A program made the translations under genes and the position numbers. Positions 51,508-60,930 of a stretch of 64,000 nucleotides of DNA are shown here, piece by piece. Positions within the stretch are counted from its first letter, which is position 1. Each line of letters opens with the position of its first letter. Location: contig JBBSPV010000018.1 of the NCBI GenBank assembly GCA_038258425.1, forward strand, positions 1 to 64,000, in the 5' to 3' direction. The notes beneath the pieces are model-generated. The model saw nothing but the letters and a program-made list of their open reading frames with translations. It had not been told where the DNA came from and did no database searches. Source of the stretch: DATLGB01 sp038258425 (lineage in GTDB: Bacteria > Actinomycetota > Thermoleophilia > Solirubrobacterales > Solirubrobacteraceae).

Positions 51508-52166
51508 GCCTGCAGCAGGTGCTCGAGCCCGACGAGCGGGGACTCGGGCAGATCGGCGACCCGCCGCACGGCGAGCACGACGCCGGGCATGAAGCTCGTG
51601 CGGTCCGTGGTCACGTGGGCGATGCGCAGGGTCTGGGCGACGTCGCCGAGCACGACCTCCTGGTCCGCGACGATCCCGGGCAGCCGGACGGAGTGGATGG
51701 GGACCTCGCCCGCCATGAGCTCCGCGGTGCGGGACGCCGTCCCCGAGGGTGCGTCGAGCTTGGCCGGGTGGTGGTACTCCACGATCTCGGCGGCGGCCAT
51801 GTGTCGCGACGCCTCGGCGGCGAAGCGCATCATGAGCACCGCGCCGATGGCGAAGTTCGGCGCCCAGAAGCAGTTGCCGGGCGCGCCCGTGACCGCCTCG
51901 CGCAGCTCGCCGGCCGCGAACCCGGTGGTCCCGATCACCGTGTGCACCCCGGCGGCGCAGGCCGTCCGGGCGTGACCCACGGCCTCGGACGGCTGCGTGA
52001 AGTCGACGAGCACGTCGGCCTCGGCGAGCACGTCGGCGACCGCGACGCCGAGGGCCGGATCGGCCCGGGCGACGACCGCCATCCCCTCCGCCGCGTCGAC
52101 GGCCGTGCAGACCGCCTGGCCCATGCGCCCGGCGGCACCGGCCACCGCGACGCGGATGTCGCTCAC
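51504..52166 (-). CDS. dapB: 4-hydroxy-tetrahydrodipicolinate reductase
   Basis: A 220-residue enzyme, shorter than the 245-270 usual in the family. The Rossmann motif is VAVAGAAGRMGQAV, followed by DVLVDFTQPS, VIGTTG, PNFAIGAVLM and the catalytic EYHHPAKLDAPSGTA. It reduces dihydrodipicolinate with NAD(P)H, the step after DapA. The shortening seems to be in the loops of the N-terminal domain. The start is GTG at 52166, overlapping the stop of the M16 peptidase gene. Confidence 0.93.
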   Translation of the reverse strand: MSDIRVAVAGAAGRMGQAVCTAVDAAEGMAVVARADPALGVAVADVLAEADVLVDFTQPSEAVGHARTACAAGVHTVIGTTGFAAGELREAVTGAPGNCFWAPNFAIGAVLMMRFAAEASRHMAAAEIVEYHHPAKLDAPSGTASRTAELMAGEVPIHSVRLPGIVADQEVVLGDVAQTLRIAHVTTDRTSFMPGVVLAVRRVADLPESPLVGLEHLLQA

Positions 52167-53434
52167 GCCGCGGCCCCGGCCAAGGCGTCCACCGCGGCGC
52201 GGAAGGCGTCCTCGTCCGGACCGATGCCGGCGGCCGACAGCCGCTCGGGCGCCCACAGCTCGGCCGCCAGCGCCTCGAGATCGGACAGCGAGACGCGGTC
52301 GATCTCGGCCATCAGCTCGTCCGGCTCGAGCAGCGGCACGCCGTAGAGCACGGACGCGCCGAGCCGGTTCATGCGCGCGCCGGAGGACTCCAGTCCGAGG
52401 ACGATGCGCGCCTTGACGTTCTCCTTGGCCCGTTCGAGCTCCTCCGGCGTGGCCGGCGTCTCGCGCAGCCGTCGCAGCTGCTCCCCCACCACCGCCAGCG
52501 CCTCGGCCAGGTTGTCGGGCCGCGTGCCGACGTAGAGGCCGACCTGGCCCGCGTCCGCGTAGGCGCCGGCGAAGGAGAACACGCTGTAGGCGAGGCCGCG
52601 CTCCTCCCGCACGGCCTGGAAGAGCCGGGACGAGGACAGGCCGCCGAAGATCGCGTCCAGGACCCGCATGGCGAAGCGCCGCCCGTCCATCCGCGGCGGC
52701 CCGTAGCCGCCGAGGCAGACGTGCACCTGCTCGGTGTCCTTGGGCTGGAAGCGCACGGAGCGCGCCGGGCGCTGCGGCGCGTGCTCGGGGTCGGGCGCGA
52801 CCGTCCCGCCCTGCAGGTCGGCGAACGCGTCGGCGGCGAGGGCCACGACGGCGTCGTGGTCGACGGAGCCGGCGGCCGCGACGACGATCCGCTCGGGCAC
52901 GTAGCGCGCCGCGTGGAAGGCGCGGATCTCCTCCAGCGGCGTGTCGGCGATCACCGGCGCGCGGCCGATGATCGAACGACCGAGCGGATGGTCGCCGAAG
53001 ACCGCCTCGCCGAGGACGTCGAAGACCGTGTCCTGCGGATCGTCCTCGTACATCGCGCTCTCCTCGAGCACCACCTGGCGCTCCGGATCGACGTCGCGCA
53101 TGGCCGGCCGCGCGACCATGTCGGCCAGCACGGCGAAGGCGTCCGGCAGCCGCTCGTCGAGCAGCCGCGCGTAGACCGTCGTCGACTCCTTGTCCGTGCC
53201 CGCGTTGAGCTCGGCGCCCCAACCGTCGAAGAGCCGGTCGATCTCCGCCGACGGCAGGCTCGCCGTGCCCTTGAACAGCAGGTGCTCGAGGAAGTGCGAG
53301 AGGCCGGCCTGCTGCTCCGTCTCCCCCCGGGACCCGTTGTGGACGTAGAAGCCCAGGGCGGCGGAGCGCACCCCTTCCATGCGCTCCGTCGCGACCCGCA
53401 ACCCCGAGGGCAGCGTGGTGAGCTCGTGGCTCAG
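52163..53434 (-). CDS. M16-family zinc peptidase
   Basis: A protein of about 423 residues. The inverted zinc motif HFLEH lies in AGLSHFLEHLLFKGT with the distal glutamate in ELNAGTDKESTTVY. The second half has GLSSSRLFQAVREERGLAYS (the R/Y substrate-carboxylate motif). It resembles YmxG-type processing peptidases. The start is problematic: homology begins near LSHELTTLPSG, where only CTG (53434) is available, while the nearest GTG (53530) lies inside pnp. The pnp stop is five bases before the CTG, so coupled translation is likely. Confidence 0.88.
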   Translation of the reverse strand: MSHELTTLPSGLRVATERMEGVRSAALGFYVHNGSRGETEQQAGLSHFLEHLLFKGTASLPSAEIDRLFDGWGAELNAGTDKESTTVYARLLDERLPDAFAVLADMVARPAMRDVDPERQVVLEESAMYEDDPQDTVFDVLGEAVFGDHPLGRSIIGRAPVIADTPLEEIRAFHAARYVPERIVVAAAGSVDHDAVVALAADAFADLQGGTVAPDPEHAPQRPARSVRFQPKDTEQVHVCLGGYGPPRMDGRRFAMRVLDAIFGGLSSSRLFQAVREERGLAYSVFSFAGAYADAGQVGLYVGTRPDNLAEALAVVGEQLRRLRETPATPEELERAKENVKARIVLGLESSGARMNRLGASVLYGVPLLEPDELMAEIDRVSLSDLEALAAELWAPERLSAAGIGPDEDAFRAAVDALAGAAA

Positions 53435-53438
53435 CGGA

Positions 53439-55739
53439 CTACCCGCGCTCGGGGTCGCGGTCCGTATGGCGCGGAGCGCCGGCGCGATTGGCCCGGTCGC
53501 GCTCGCGCCCCCGGCCGCCGCGGTCCCCACGGTCGCCGCCGTTGCGGCGCGGCCCGCGGTCGCCGCCGCCACCGCCGCCGCCGCGCGGGCCGCGGTCGCC
53601 GGAGGTGACCGTCCCGAGTTCGGCGGCCGTCTTGCCGCTGACCTCGGGGTCGTCGGAGAGGCGCAGGCCGATGCGGCCGCGCTCCCGGTCGACCTCGACC
53701 ACGCGGACCTTGAGGTCCTGGCCCTTCTCGAGCACCTCCTCGACCGTCGCGGGCCGCTGGCCCGGGGCGACGTTGGAGATGTGCAGCAGGCCGTCCGTGC
53801 CCTTGGCGAGCTCGATGAACGCGCCGAACGGCATGGTCTTGACGACCTTGCCGTTGAACTCGTCGCCGATCTCGACCTCCTTGGTCATCGACCGGATGCG
53901 ATCGACGAGGCCGTCGCCCTGCTGGCCCGTGGCCGCGTAGACGCGCACCTGGCCGGTGTCGTCGACGTCGATCTGGGCCTCGAACTCCTCCTGCAGCGAC
54001 CGGATCGTCTCGCCGCCCTTGCCGATCAGCAGGCCGATCTTGTCCGGGTCGATCTTGATCGAGGAGATCCGCGGCGCCCACTCGGACATCTCCTCGCGCG
54101 GGGCGTCGATGACCTTGGCCATCTCGCCGAGGATGAACAGCCGCGCCTCGCGCGCCTGGGTCAGCGCGTCGCGCAGGATCTCGAACGTCACGCCCGTGAT
54201 CTTGATGTCCATCTGGAGGGCGGTGATGCCCTCCGAGGTGCCGGCGACCTTGAAGTCCATGTCGCCGAGGTGATCCTCGACGCCGGCGATGTCGGTGAGG
54301 ACCGTGTAGTCCTCGCCCTCCTTGATCAGACCCATCGCGATCCCGGCCACGGGGGCCTGGATCGGCACGCCGGCGTCCATCAGCGACAGGGTCGAGCCGC
54401 AGACGGAGGCCATGGAGGAGGAGCCGTTGGACTCGAGGATGTCCGACACGACGCGGATCGTGTAGGGGAAGTCCTCCTGGGAAGGGATCATCGGGACCAG
54501 CGCGCGCTCGGCGAGCGCGCCGTGGCCGATGTCGCGGCGCTTGGGGCCGCGCATGAAGCCGGCCTCCCCCACCGAGAACGGCGGGAAGTTGTAGTGGTGG
54601 AAGTAGCGCTTGGTCGTCTCGAGCCCGAGCGTGTCCAGGCGCATCTCCTCGCGCGTGGTCCCGAGGGCGACGACGGAGACGGCCTGGGTCTGGCCGCGGG
54701 TGAACAACGCGGAGCCGTGGGTGCGCGGCAGCAGCCCCGCCTCGATCGAGATGGGACGGATCTCCGTCGTGTTGCGGCCGTCCGGGCGCTTCTTGGCCAC
54801 GGCGATCCGCTCGCGGATGATCGTCTTCTCGAGCTTGTCGAAGACCTGCTGGGCGGCGGCGCGACGGGCCGCGTACTCCGGGTCGTCGGCGGCGCCGCTG
54901 TAGCGGTCGAGCACGGCGTCGTTGACGCGCTTGCTGGCGTCCTGGCGCTCGAGCTTGTCGAAGATCTGGGTGGCCTCGTCGAGCTGGGCCCCGTGGGAGG
55001 CCTTGACCTCCTCGTAGAAGCCGGGGTCGACCTGGGCGGCGACGACCTCGAGCTTCGGCTTGCCCGCCTTCTCGGCGAGCTCGCGCATGGCTCCGCAGAG
55101 CTTCTTGATCTCGGAGTGGGCGATATCGAGCGCGTCGAGGATCTCCGCCTCGGAGATCACGTTGGCGCCGGCCTCGACCATGAGGATGGCCTCCTCCGTG
55201 CCGGACACGACGAGGTCGAGGTCGGAGCCCTCGAACATCGTCTGCTCGTCGGGGTTGACGACGAAGTTGCCGTCGACCTTGCCGATCCGCACCGCGCCGA
55301 CGGGCTGCGGGAAGGGGATGTTGGAGATCATGAGCGCCGCGGAGGCGCCGTTCATGCCGAGGATGTCGTAGGAGACGACGTGATCGATCGAGAGCGGGAT
55401 CGTCACGAGCTGGGTCTCGTAGCGCCAGCCCTTGGGGAACAGCGGCCGCAGCGGCCGGTCGATCATGCGCGCGACGAGCGTGCCCTTCTCGCCGGCCCGG
55501 CCCTCGCGCTTGAAGAAGGAGCCGGGGATCTTGCCCGCGGCGTACATGCGCTCCTCGACGTCCACCGTCAACGGGAGGAAGTCGACGTCGCGGAGGTTGC
55601 CCGCGGTCGCGGTGGAGAGGACGACGGTGTCCCCGGAGCGGACCTGGACGGCGCCAGAGGCCTGCTTGGCCATCTTGCCCGTCTCGAACGAGATCTCGGA
55701 CCCGCCGACCTCGACGGTGACCTTGGTCACGTCAGACAA
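53439..55739 (-). CDS. pnp: Polyribonucleotide nucleotidyltransferase (PNPase)
   Basis: A 766-residue enzyme with two RNase PH-like domains separated by a helical domain, including GSALFTRGQTQAVSVVALGT and VCGSTLSLMDAGVPI, then KH (IGLLIGKGGETIRSLQEEF) and S1 (EFNGKVVKTMPFGAFIELA) domains, and an Arg/Gly/Asp-rich tail from about residue 705. It degrades RNA 3' to 5' with phosphate and can add tails. The start is TTG at 55739 with AAAGGA six bases upstream. rpsO, its usual upstream neighbour, lies 4.9 kb away behind a block of opposite-strand genes. Confidence 0.96.
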   Translation of the reverse strand: MSDVTKVTVEVGGSEISFETGKMAKQASGAVQVRSGDTVVLSTATAGNLRDVDFLPLTVDVEERMYAAGKIPGSFFKREGRAGEKGTLVARMIDRPLRPLFPKGWRYETQLVTIPLSIDHVVSYDILGMNGASAALMISNIPFPQPVGAVRIGKVDGNFVVNPDEQTMFEGSDLDLVVSGTEEAILMVEAGANVISEAEILDALDIAHSEIKKLCGAMRELAEKAGKPKLEVVAAQVDPGFYEEVKASHGAQLDEATQIFDKLERQDASKRVNDAVLDRYSGAADDPEYAARRAAAQQVFDKLEKTIIRERIAVAKKRPDGRNTTEIRPISIEAGLLPRTHGSALFTRGQTQAVSVVALGTTREEMRLDTLGLETTKRYFHHYNFPPFSVGEAGFMRGPKRRDIGHGALAERALVPMIPSQEDFPYTIRVVSDILESNGSSSMASVCGSTLSLMDAGVPIQAPVAGIAMGLIKEGEDYTVLTDIAGVEDHLGDMDFKVAGTSEGITALQMDIKITGVTFEILRDALTQAREARLFILGEMAKVIDAPREEMSEWAPRISSIKIDPDKIGLLIGKGGETIRSLQEEFEAQIDVDDTGQVRVYAATGQQGDGLVDRIRSMTKEVEIGDEFNGKVVKTMPFGAFIELAKGTDGLLHISNVAPGQRPATVEEVLEKGQDLKVRVVEVDRERGRIGLRLSDDPEVSGKTAAELGTVTSGDRGPRGGGGGGGDRGPRRNGGDRGDRGGRGRERDRANRAGAPRHTDRDPERG

Positions 55740-55842
55740 TGTGTGTCCTTTCTACTGCCCGCCGCTCGTCGGCGAGCCCCTCTGCGTTCAACGCGTCGGT
55801 AGTTGCTGTGGTCCATGCTAGCGACGGCGCCGTAGGCCCCAC

Positions 55843-56319
55843 GTGTTCGGTCATCACGTCCTGCGGCGCCAGCAGCGCCTCCCCGGCCGTCCCGACGAGG
55901 TCTTTCCCTTCTTCGCGGACGCCGGCAATCTCGAGGCGATCACGCCCCCTTGGCTCGGCTTCGACATCGTCACCCCCCGCCCCATCGAGATGCGCGTCGG
56001 GGCGCTGATCGAGTACCGCCTCAAGCTCCACGGCCTGCCCATCTCGTGGCTGACGCGGATCGAGGAGTGGGAGCCGGGCGTGCGCTTCGTCGACCAGCAG
56101 CTCACGGGGCCCTACGCCCTGTGGCACCACACGCATGAGTTCGAGCCGGCCGAGCCGGCGGAGCCGACGGCGAGACCCGGCGCGACGCTCATGCGCGACA
56201 CCGTCCGCTACGCCATTCCCTACGGGCCGCTCGGCGAGCTCGCCCACCGGCTCTTCATCCGTCGCGACCTCGAGCGGATCTTCGACTTCCGCACCGCCGA
56301 GGTCGCCCGCCGCATCTAG
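55843..56319 (+). CDS. SRPBCC (cyclase/START-like) family protein
   Basis: A 158-residue protein of the SRPBCC/polyketide-cyclase-like fold: RPDEVFPFFADAGNLEAITPPW is the first helix, LGFDIVTPRPIEMRVGALIEYRLK (in two pieces) the strands, then WEPGVRFVDQQLTGPYALWHHTHEF and LAHRLFIRRDLERIFDFR as the long C-terminal helix. Such proteins form a hydrophobic cavity for lipids or small ligands. This branch is widespread in actinobacteria without known function. The start is GTG at 55843, divergent from pnp with 103 bases between. Confidence 0.8.
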   Translation: MFGHHVLRRQQRLPGRPDEVFPFFADAGNLEAITPPWLGFDIVTPRPIEMRVGALIEYRLKLHGLPISWLTRIEEWEPGVRFVDQQLTGPYALWHHTHEFEPAEPAEPTARPGATLMRDTVRYAIPYGPLGELAHRLFIRRDLERIFDFRTAEVARRI

Positions 56320-56358
56320 GCCGCCGGCCGTCGGCGCGGATAGCATTCGGCCATCTCC

Positions 56359-57567
56359 ATGCGGGCACCCATCACGGGCGGCGGAGGCGCCGGCGAGGAC
56401 GTCCTCGCCGAGGGGCCCGCGCTGCGCGTGCTGCTCGTCGAGGACGACGACGCCGACGTGCTGATCGTCGAGGACCTGCTCGAGTCCGCGGCCGAGCGGG
56501 TGCGGCTCACCCACGTGCGCTCGCTCGCCGAGGCACTGGCGGCCGGCGACCGCTTCGACTGCGTGCTGCTGGACCTCAACCTGCCCGACGCGTCCGGGGT
56601 CGACGGCCTGCGCCGCCTGCGAGCGGCCTTCGACCACCTGGCCATCCTCGTGCTCACCGGACTCGACGACGAGCGCCAGGGCGCCGCCGCCGTCGACGCC
56701 GGCGCGCAGGACTACCTCGTCAAGGGCCGCGTCTCGGGCGAGCTGCTGAGCCGCTCCCTGCGCTACGCGGTCGGCCGCCGGCGCGCGGACGACGCGCAGC
56801 GACGGCTCCTGCTGGCCGAGAGCCAGGCCGCCGAGAACGCGCGCCTGGAGCGCGGACTGCTCCCCACACCGCTGCTGGCCGACGGCGGCGTGGAGGTCGC
56901 CACCCACTACCGGGCCGGGCGTCGGCGGGCGCTGCTCGGCGGCGACTTCTTCGACGTCGTGGGCTCGGTGGACGGCGCCGTGCACGCGGTCATCGGCGAC
57001 GTGGCCGGCCACGGCCCGGACGAGGCCGCGCTCGGCGTGGCGCTGCGCATCGCCTGGCGCACGCTGATCCTGTCGGGTGCCCGGGGCGACGACGTGCTGC
57101 CGCTGCTGCACCAAGTCCTGCTGGCCGAGCGCCACAGCCAGGCGGTGTTCACGACCCTGGCGACCGTCCGGATCGCGCCGGACGGACGGACGCTCGAGCT
57201 GCGCACCGCAGGCCATCCGGCGCCGCTGCTGCTGGCCGCCGGGGACGGGATCGCACCGCTCGCCGACGCGTCGAGCGGCCCGCCGATCGGCGTCGTCGAC
57301 GGCGCCGTCTGGTCGCCGGCACGCCTCGAGCTGCCCCCGGGCGCCGCGGTGCTGCTCTACACGGACGGCGCGGTCGAGGGCCGCGTGCCGGGCGGTGGAC
57401 GGCTCGGGGAGCGCGGCCTGGCCCGCCTCGTCGCCGCCGCGCGCGACGCGCACCCCGGCGCGCCGGACGCGCAGGTGCGACAGGTGGTCGAGCGCGTCGA
57501 GCAGGCCAACGGCGGCCCGCTGCTCGACGACGTGGCGCTCGTCCTGCTCGCCATCGGGCCGCGATGA
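56359..57567 (+). CDS. Response regulator fused to PP2C/SpoIIE-type phosphatase
   Basis: A 402-residue protein. Residues 20-140 are a receiver domain: VEDDDAD, the acceptor Asp in VLLDLNLPD and Lys in YLVKG. A coiled linker follows (RRLLLAESQAAENARLERGL). The C-terminal PP2C-type phosphatase has ALLGGDFFDVV, AVIGDVAGHGPDEAAL, LLYTDGAVEG and DDVALVLL with the metal-binding aspartates. It probably dephosphorylates an anti-sigma-antagonist or similar protein when its receiver is phosphorylated. The stop overlaps the ATG of the next kinase gene. Confidence 0.9.
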   Translation: MRAPITGGGGAGEDVLAEGPALRVLLVEDDDADVLIVEDLLESAAERVRLTHVRSLAEALAAGDRFDCVLLDLNLPDASGVDGLRRLRAAFDHLAILVLTGLDDERQGAAAVDAGAQDYLVKGRVSGELLSRSLRYAVGRRRADDAQRRLLLAESQAAENARLERGLLPTPLLADGGVEVATHYRAGRRRALLGGDFFDVVGSVDGAVHAVIGDVAGHGPDEAALGVALRIAWRTLILSGARGDDVLPLLHQVLLAERHSQAVFTTLATVRIAPDGRTLELRTAGHPAPLLLAAGDGIAPLADASSGPPIGVVDGAVWSPARLELPPGAAVLLYTDGAVEGRVPGGGRLGERGLARLVAAARDAHPGAPDAQVRQVVERVEQANGGPLLDDVALVLLAIGPR

Positions 57568-59104
57568 GCGCCGTCGCGGCGCAGGCCGACGAGCGCCGGC
57601 GGGCGGCTCGGCTCGGCGTCGTGGAGTGGTTCGCGATCGCCATCGGCGGCCTCGTGCTGATCGCCGTCGCCGGCCTCGTGGTCGGACTCGTGGCACTGCA
57701 CCGACAGGACGAGGCACGCCGGCTCCTCTCCGACCGGATCGAACCGGCCAACGCCGCCTCCCTGCGGCTCACCTCGGCGCTGCTGGACCAGGAGACGAGC
57801 GTCCGCGGCTACGTGCTGGCGCGCGACGACGCATTCCTGGCGCCGTACGCCGCCGGCCAGCGCGCCGAGCGACGGCTCGTCGCCCGGCTGCGGCGGCTCG
57901 CCGCGGACCCGGGGGTGGGCGTCGCCGGCGAGGTCAACGCCGCGGCCGCGACGGCGCGGGCCTGGCGGCAGGACTTCGCGACGCCCGCCATCGCCCGCGT
58001 ACGCGCCGGTGGCACCCCGCCGACCCGCGGCGAGGAGGCGCTGGGCAAGCGGCGCTTCGACGCATTCCGCTCCGCCAACGCCCGCCTCACGACGCGCCTG
58101 GGCGCGGGCCGGGTCGGGGCACGGGCCGACCTCCGCGACGCCGCCGCCCGAGGGCGCGCCATCTTCGTGGGTTTCGGCGGGCTGCTGCTGCTCTCCGTGC
58201 TGATGACCGCGGTGTTGCTGCGGCAGGCGATCGTCGCGCCCCTCAGCGCGCTGGCGCGCGGTGTGCGCGACGTCGCCGGCGGCGCCTTCGACCGCCGGCT
58301 GCGTGCCGGCGGGGCCCGCGAGGTCCAGCAGCTCGGGCGCGACGTGGACGAGATGCGGGTGCGCATCGTCCGCGAGCTCGAGGCGCTCGAGACGGCCCGC
58401 GACGAGCTCCAGCGCTCCAACGCGGAGCTCGAGCAGTTCGCCTACGTCGCCTCCCACGACCTGCAGGAACCGCTGCGCAAGGTCGCGAGCTTCTGCCAGA
58501 TGCTCCAGCGCCGCTACGGCGGCCAGCTCGACGAGCGCGGCGAGTCCTACATCGAGTTCGCCGTCGACGGCGCCCGCCGGATGCAGGATCTCATCAACGA
58601 CCTGCTCGCCTTCTCGCGCGTCGGCCGGGTCGCCGAGCCGCAGGTGGTCGTCTCCTGCGACCATCTCGTCGAGCGGGCCACGGTCGCGCTCGCCGCGCAG
58701 ATCGAGGAGACGGGGGCGCGGATCGACGCCGGGCCGCTGCCCGAGGTCCGCGGGGAGGCGTCCCTGCTCGGGCTCGTGTTCCAGAACCTCATCGCCAACG
58801 GCATGAAGTTCCACGCGGACGCGCCGCCGCACGTGCGGCTCAGCGCTCACCGCGACGGCCCGGACTGGCGCTTCACGGTCGCCGACAACGGGATCGGCAT
58901 CGAAGCGCAGTACGCCGAGCGGATCTTCGTCATCTTCCAGCGCTTGCACGCCCGGGCCGCCTACGAGGGCACGGGGATCGGCCTCGCCATGTGCCGCAAG
59001 ATCGTCGAGTACCACGGCGGCGCCATCTGGCTCGACACGGAGGTCGCCGCGGGCACGACCTTTCACTTCACCCTTCCCGCCATCGAGGACCAGGAGCACC
59101 CAGC

Positions 59105-59108
<4 letters not shown>
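57564..59108 (+). CDS. Sensor histidine kinase with CHASE3-like and HAMP domains
   Basis: A 514-residue protein. Transmembrane helix 1 (about 20-43) precedes an extracytoplasmic CHASE3-like helical bundle with TSALLDQETSVRGYVLARDD. Transmembrane helix 2 is near 196-214, then HAMP and a coiled segment (ELQRSNAELEQFAYVASHDL) lead into the H-box (His in ASHDLQEPLRKV). The ATPase part has NLIANGMKF, DNGIGI and GTGIGLAMCRKI. This is the phytochrome-like kinase class that often works with Rcp1-type receivers. Its stop overlaps the GTG of exactly such a receiver gene. Confidence 0.92.
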
Positions 59109-59563
<455 letters not shown>

Positions 59564-59602
59564 GCACGGGCCCGCCTGCGGCCGACACGGCCGGCCGGCG
59601 CG

Positions 59603-60136
59603 CTACGGGGCCGCGCGTGCGGCCTCCGCCACCCTGAGGAGTCGCTCCCAGACCCTCGCCTCCGGGGTGCCCGAGACGCGCTCGCCGTCCGGGAGGAAGA
59701 GCGTCGGCGTGGCCGCCACCCCGGCCCGGATGCCCGAGCGGAAGTCGGCCTCGATGCGCTCGCGGGCCGGGTCGGCGCGACGGTCGGCCTGGAAGCGGGT
59801 CAGGTCGAGGCCGAGGCGCTCCGCCCGCGCCCACAGGTGCGGATCCTCCAGGCGGGCCGGGTCCGCGAACAGCGCGTCGTACATCGGCCAGAAGGCGTCC
59901 TGGGCCGCGGCCGCCTCCGCGGCCTGCGCGGCCGCCCACGCCCGCGGGTGCTTGGAGCGCACGGGGAAGTGGCGGAAGCACACCCGGACGGCGAGCTCGC
60001 ACAGCCGGCGCTCCACGGCGGCGCAGTAGGGGCACTCGAAGTCGGCGTAGACCACGACGAGCGGCGCGTCGGACGCGCCCCGCACCCGGTCGTCCGGCCC
60101 GAGGGGCGGCGGCGGGGCGCTGCGCAGGTCGCGCAC
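59603..60136 (-). CDS. DsbA-family thioredoxin-fold protein
   Basis: A 177-residue protein with the redox motif CPYC in VVVYADFECPYCAAVERRL and the cis-proline segment GVAATPTLFLPDG. The helical insert includes AFWPMYDALFADPARLEDP. There is no signal peptide, so it may act in the cytosol, as many actinobacterial DsbA/FrnE-like proteins do. The start is GTG at 60136, four bases after the stop of a peroxiredoxin gene, so the pair is likely to work in thiol stress. A small GC-rich imperfect hairpin separates it from the convergent receiver gene. Confidence 0.88.
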   Translation of the reverse strand: MRDLRSAPPPPLGPDDRVRGASDAPLVVVYADFECPYCAAVERRLCELAVRVCFRHFPVRSKHPRAWAAAQAAEAAAAQDAFWPMYDALFADPARLEDPHLWARAERLGLDLTRFQADRRADPARERIEADFRSGIRAGVAATPTLFLPDGERVSGTPEARVWERLLRVAEAARAAP

Positions 60137-60140
60137 GGGC

Positions 60141-60599
60141 TCAGGCCGCGTCGAGTCCGTCGAAGATGAGGTTGGCGCCGGGCAGGTCCCCGGGCGAGGG
60201 CGCCTCGTAGCTCCAGCGGACCGTGCGGTCGGGGCCGACGATGACGAGCGCCCGCTGGGGGAAGCCGCCCGGGTGCAGGACGCCGAAGGCCGCGCAGGCC
60301 GCGCCCTTGGGCTCGAAGTCCGAGAGCTGCTCGATCTCCACGCCGATCTGCGTGCGGAACGCCTCCTGCGAGTAGGTCGCGTCGCAGGACACGCCGTAGA
60401 GCGTCGCGCCGCGCGCGCCGAAGTCGTCGAGCACCTCGTAGTAGATCGACAGCTGGTCCGTGCAGACCGGCGAGAAGGCGAACGGATAGAAGACGAGGAC
60501 CGTCGTACGGCCCTCGAGGTCGGCGGGCGTGAACGCCTCGCCGTCCAGGCGCGTCAGCGAGAAGTCGGGAACCGTCGTCCCGGGAGCGAGGACCGACAC
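60141..60599 (-). CDS. Peroxiredoxin (AhpC/TSA, AhpE-like)
   Basis: A 152-residue thioredoxin-fold peroxidase. The peroxidatic cysteine lies in FAFSPVCTDQLS (T/S-x-x-C pattern), with the conserved Arg in FPQRALVIVG. Another pair of residues, GAACAAFG, holds a cysteine that might resolve the disulfide. The sequence resembles AhpE-type one-cysteine peroxiredoxins of actinobacteria. It reduces hydroperoxides using thiols. The start is GTG at 60599. The DsbA-like gene follows after four bases and rpsO ends 25 bases upstream. Confidence 0.9.
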   Translation of the reverse strand: MSVLAPGTTVPDFSLTRLDGEAFTPADLEGRTTVLVFYPFAFSPVCTDQLSIYYEVLDDFGARGATLYGVSCDATYSQEAFRTQIGVEIEQLSDFEPKGAACAAFGVLHPGGFPQRALVIVGPDRTVRWSYEAPSPGDLPGANLIFDGLDAA

Positions 60600-60624
60600 G
60601 ACGAGGTGATGCGCCGGCCGGCGC

Positions 60625-60897
60625 CTAGCGGCGCAGACCGAGCTCGCGGATCAGCGTGCGGTACCCCTCGAGGTCCTTCTTGGCGAAGTAGTTGAGGAGC
60701 CGGCGCCGGCGGCCGACGAGCATGAGCAGCCCGCGGCGGGAGTGATGGTCGTGGGTGTGCTCGCGCAGGTGCTCGGTGAGGTGGTTGATGCGGCGGGTGA
60801 GCAACGCGACCTGGACCTCGGTGGCGCCGGTGTCGGCGTCGGAGGACCCGAACCTCTCGGCGATCTCGCGCTTGTCGTCTGCGGTCAGGGCGGGCAT
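60625..60897 (-). CDS. rpsO: 30S ribosomal protein S15
   Basis: A 90-residue protein of full normal length. Conserved features are DTGATEVQVALLTRRINHLT, HDHHSRRGLLMLVGRRRRLL and the C-terminal YFAKKDLEGYRTLI. It binds 16S rRNA early in assembly of the 30S platform. The start is ATG at 60897, 33 bases after the ribF stop. In most bacteria pnp follows directly; here an antioxidant pair on the same strand and a plus-strand signalling block come between. Confidence 0.97.
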   Translation of the reverse strand: MPALTADDKREIAERFGSSDADTGATEVQVALLTRRINHLTEHLREHTHDHHSRRGLLMLVGRRRRLLNYFAKKDLEGYRTLIRELGLRR

Positions 60898-60930
60898 GCG
60901 ACGGTCGAGGGTAGCAGCGGGTCCGAGGGC

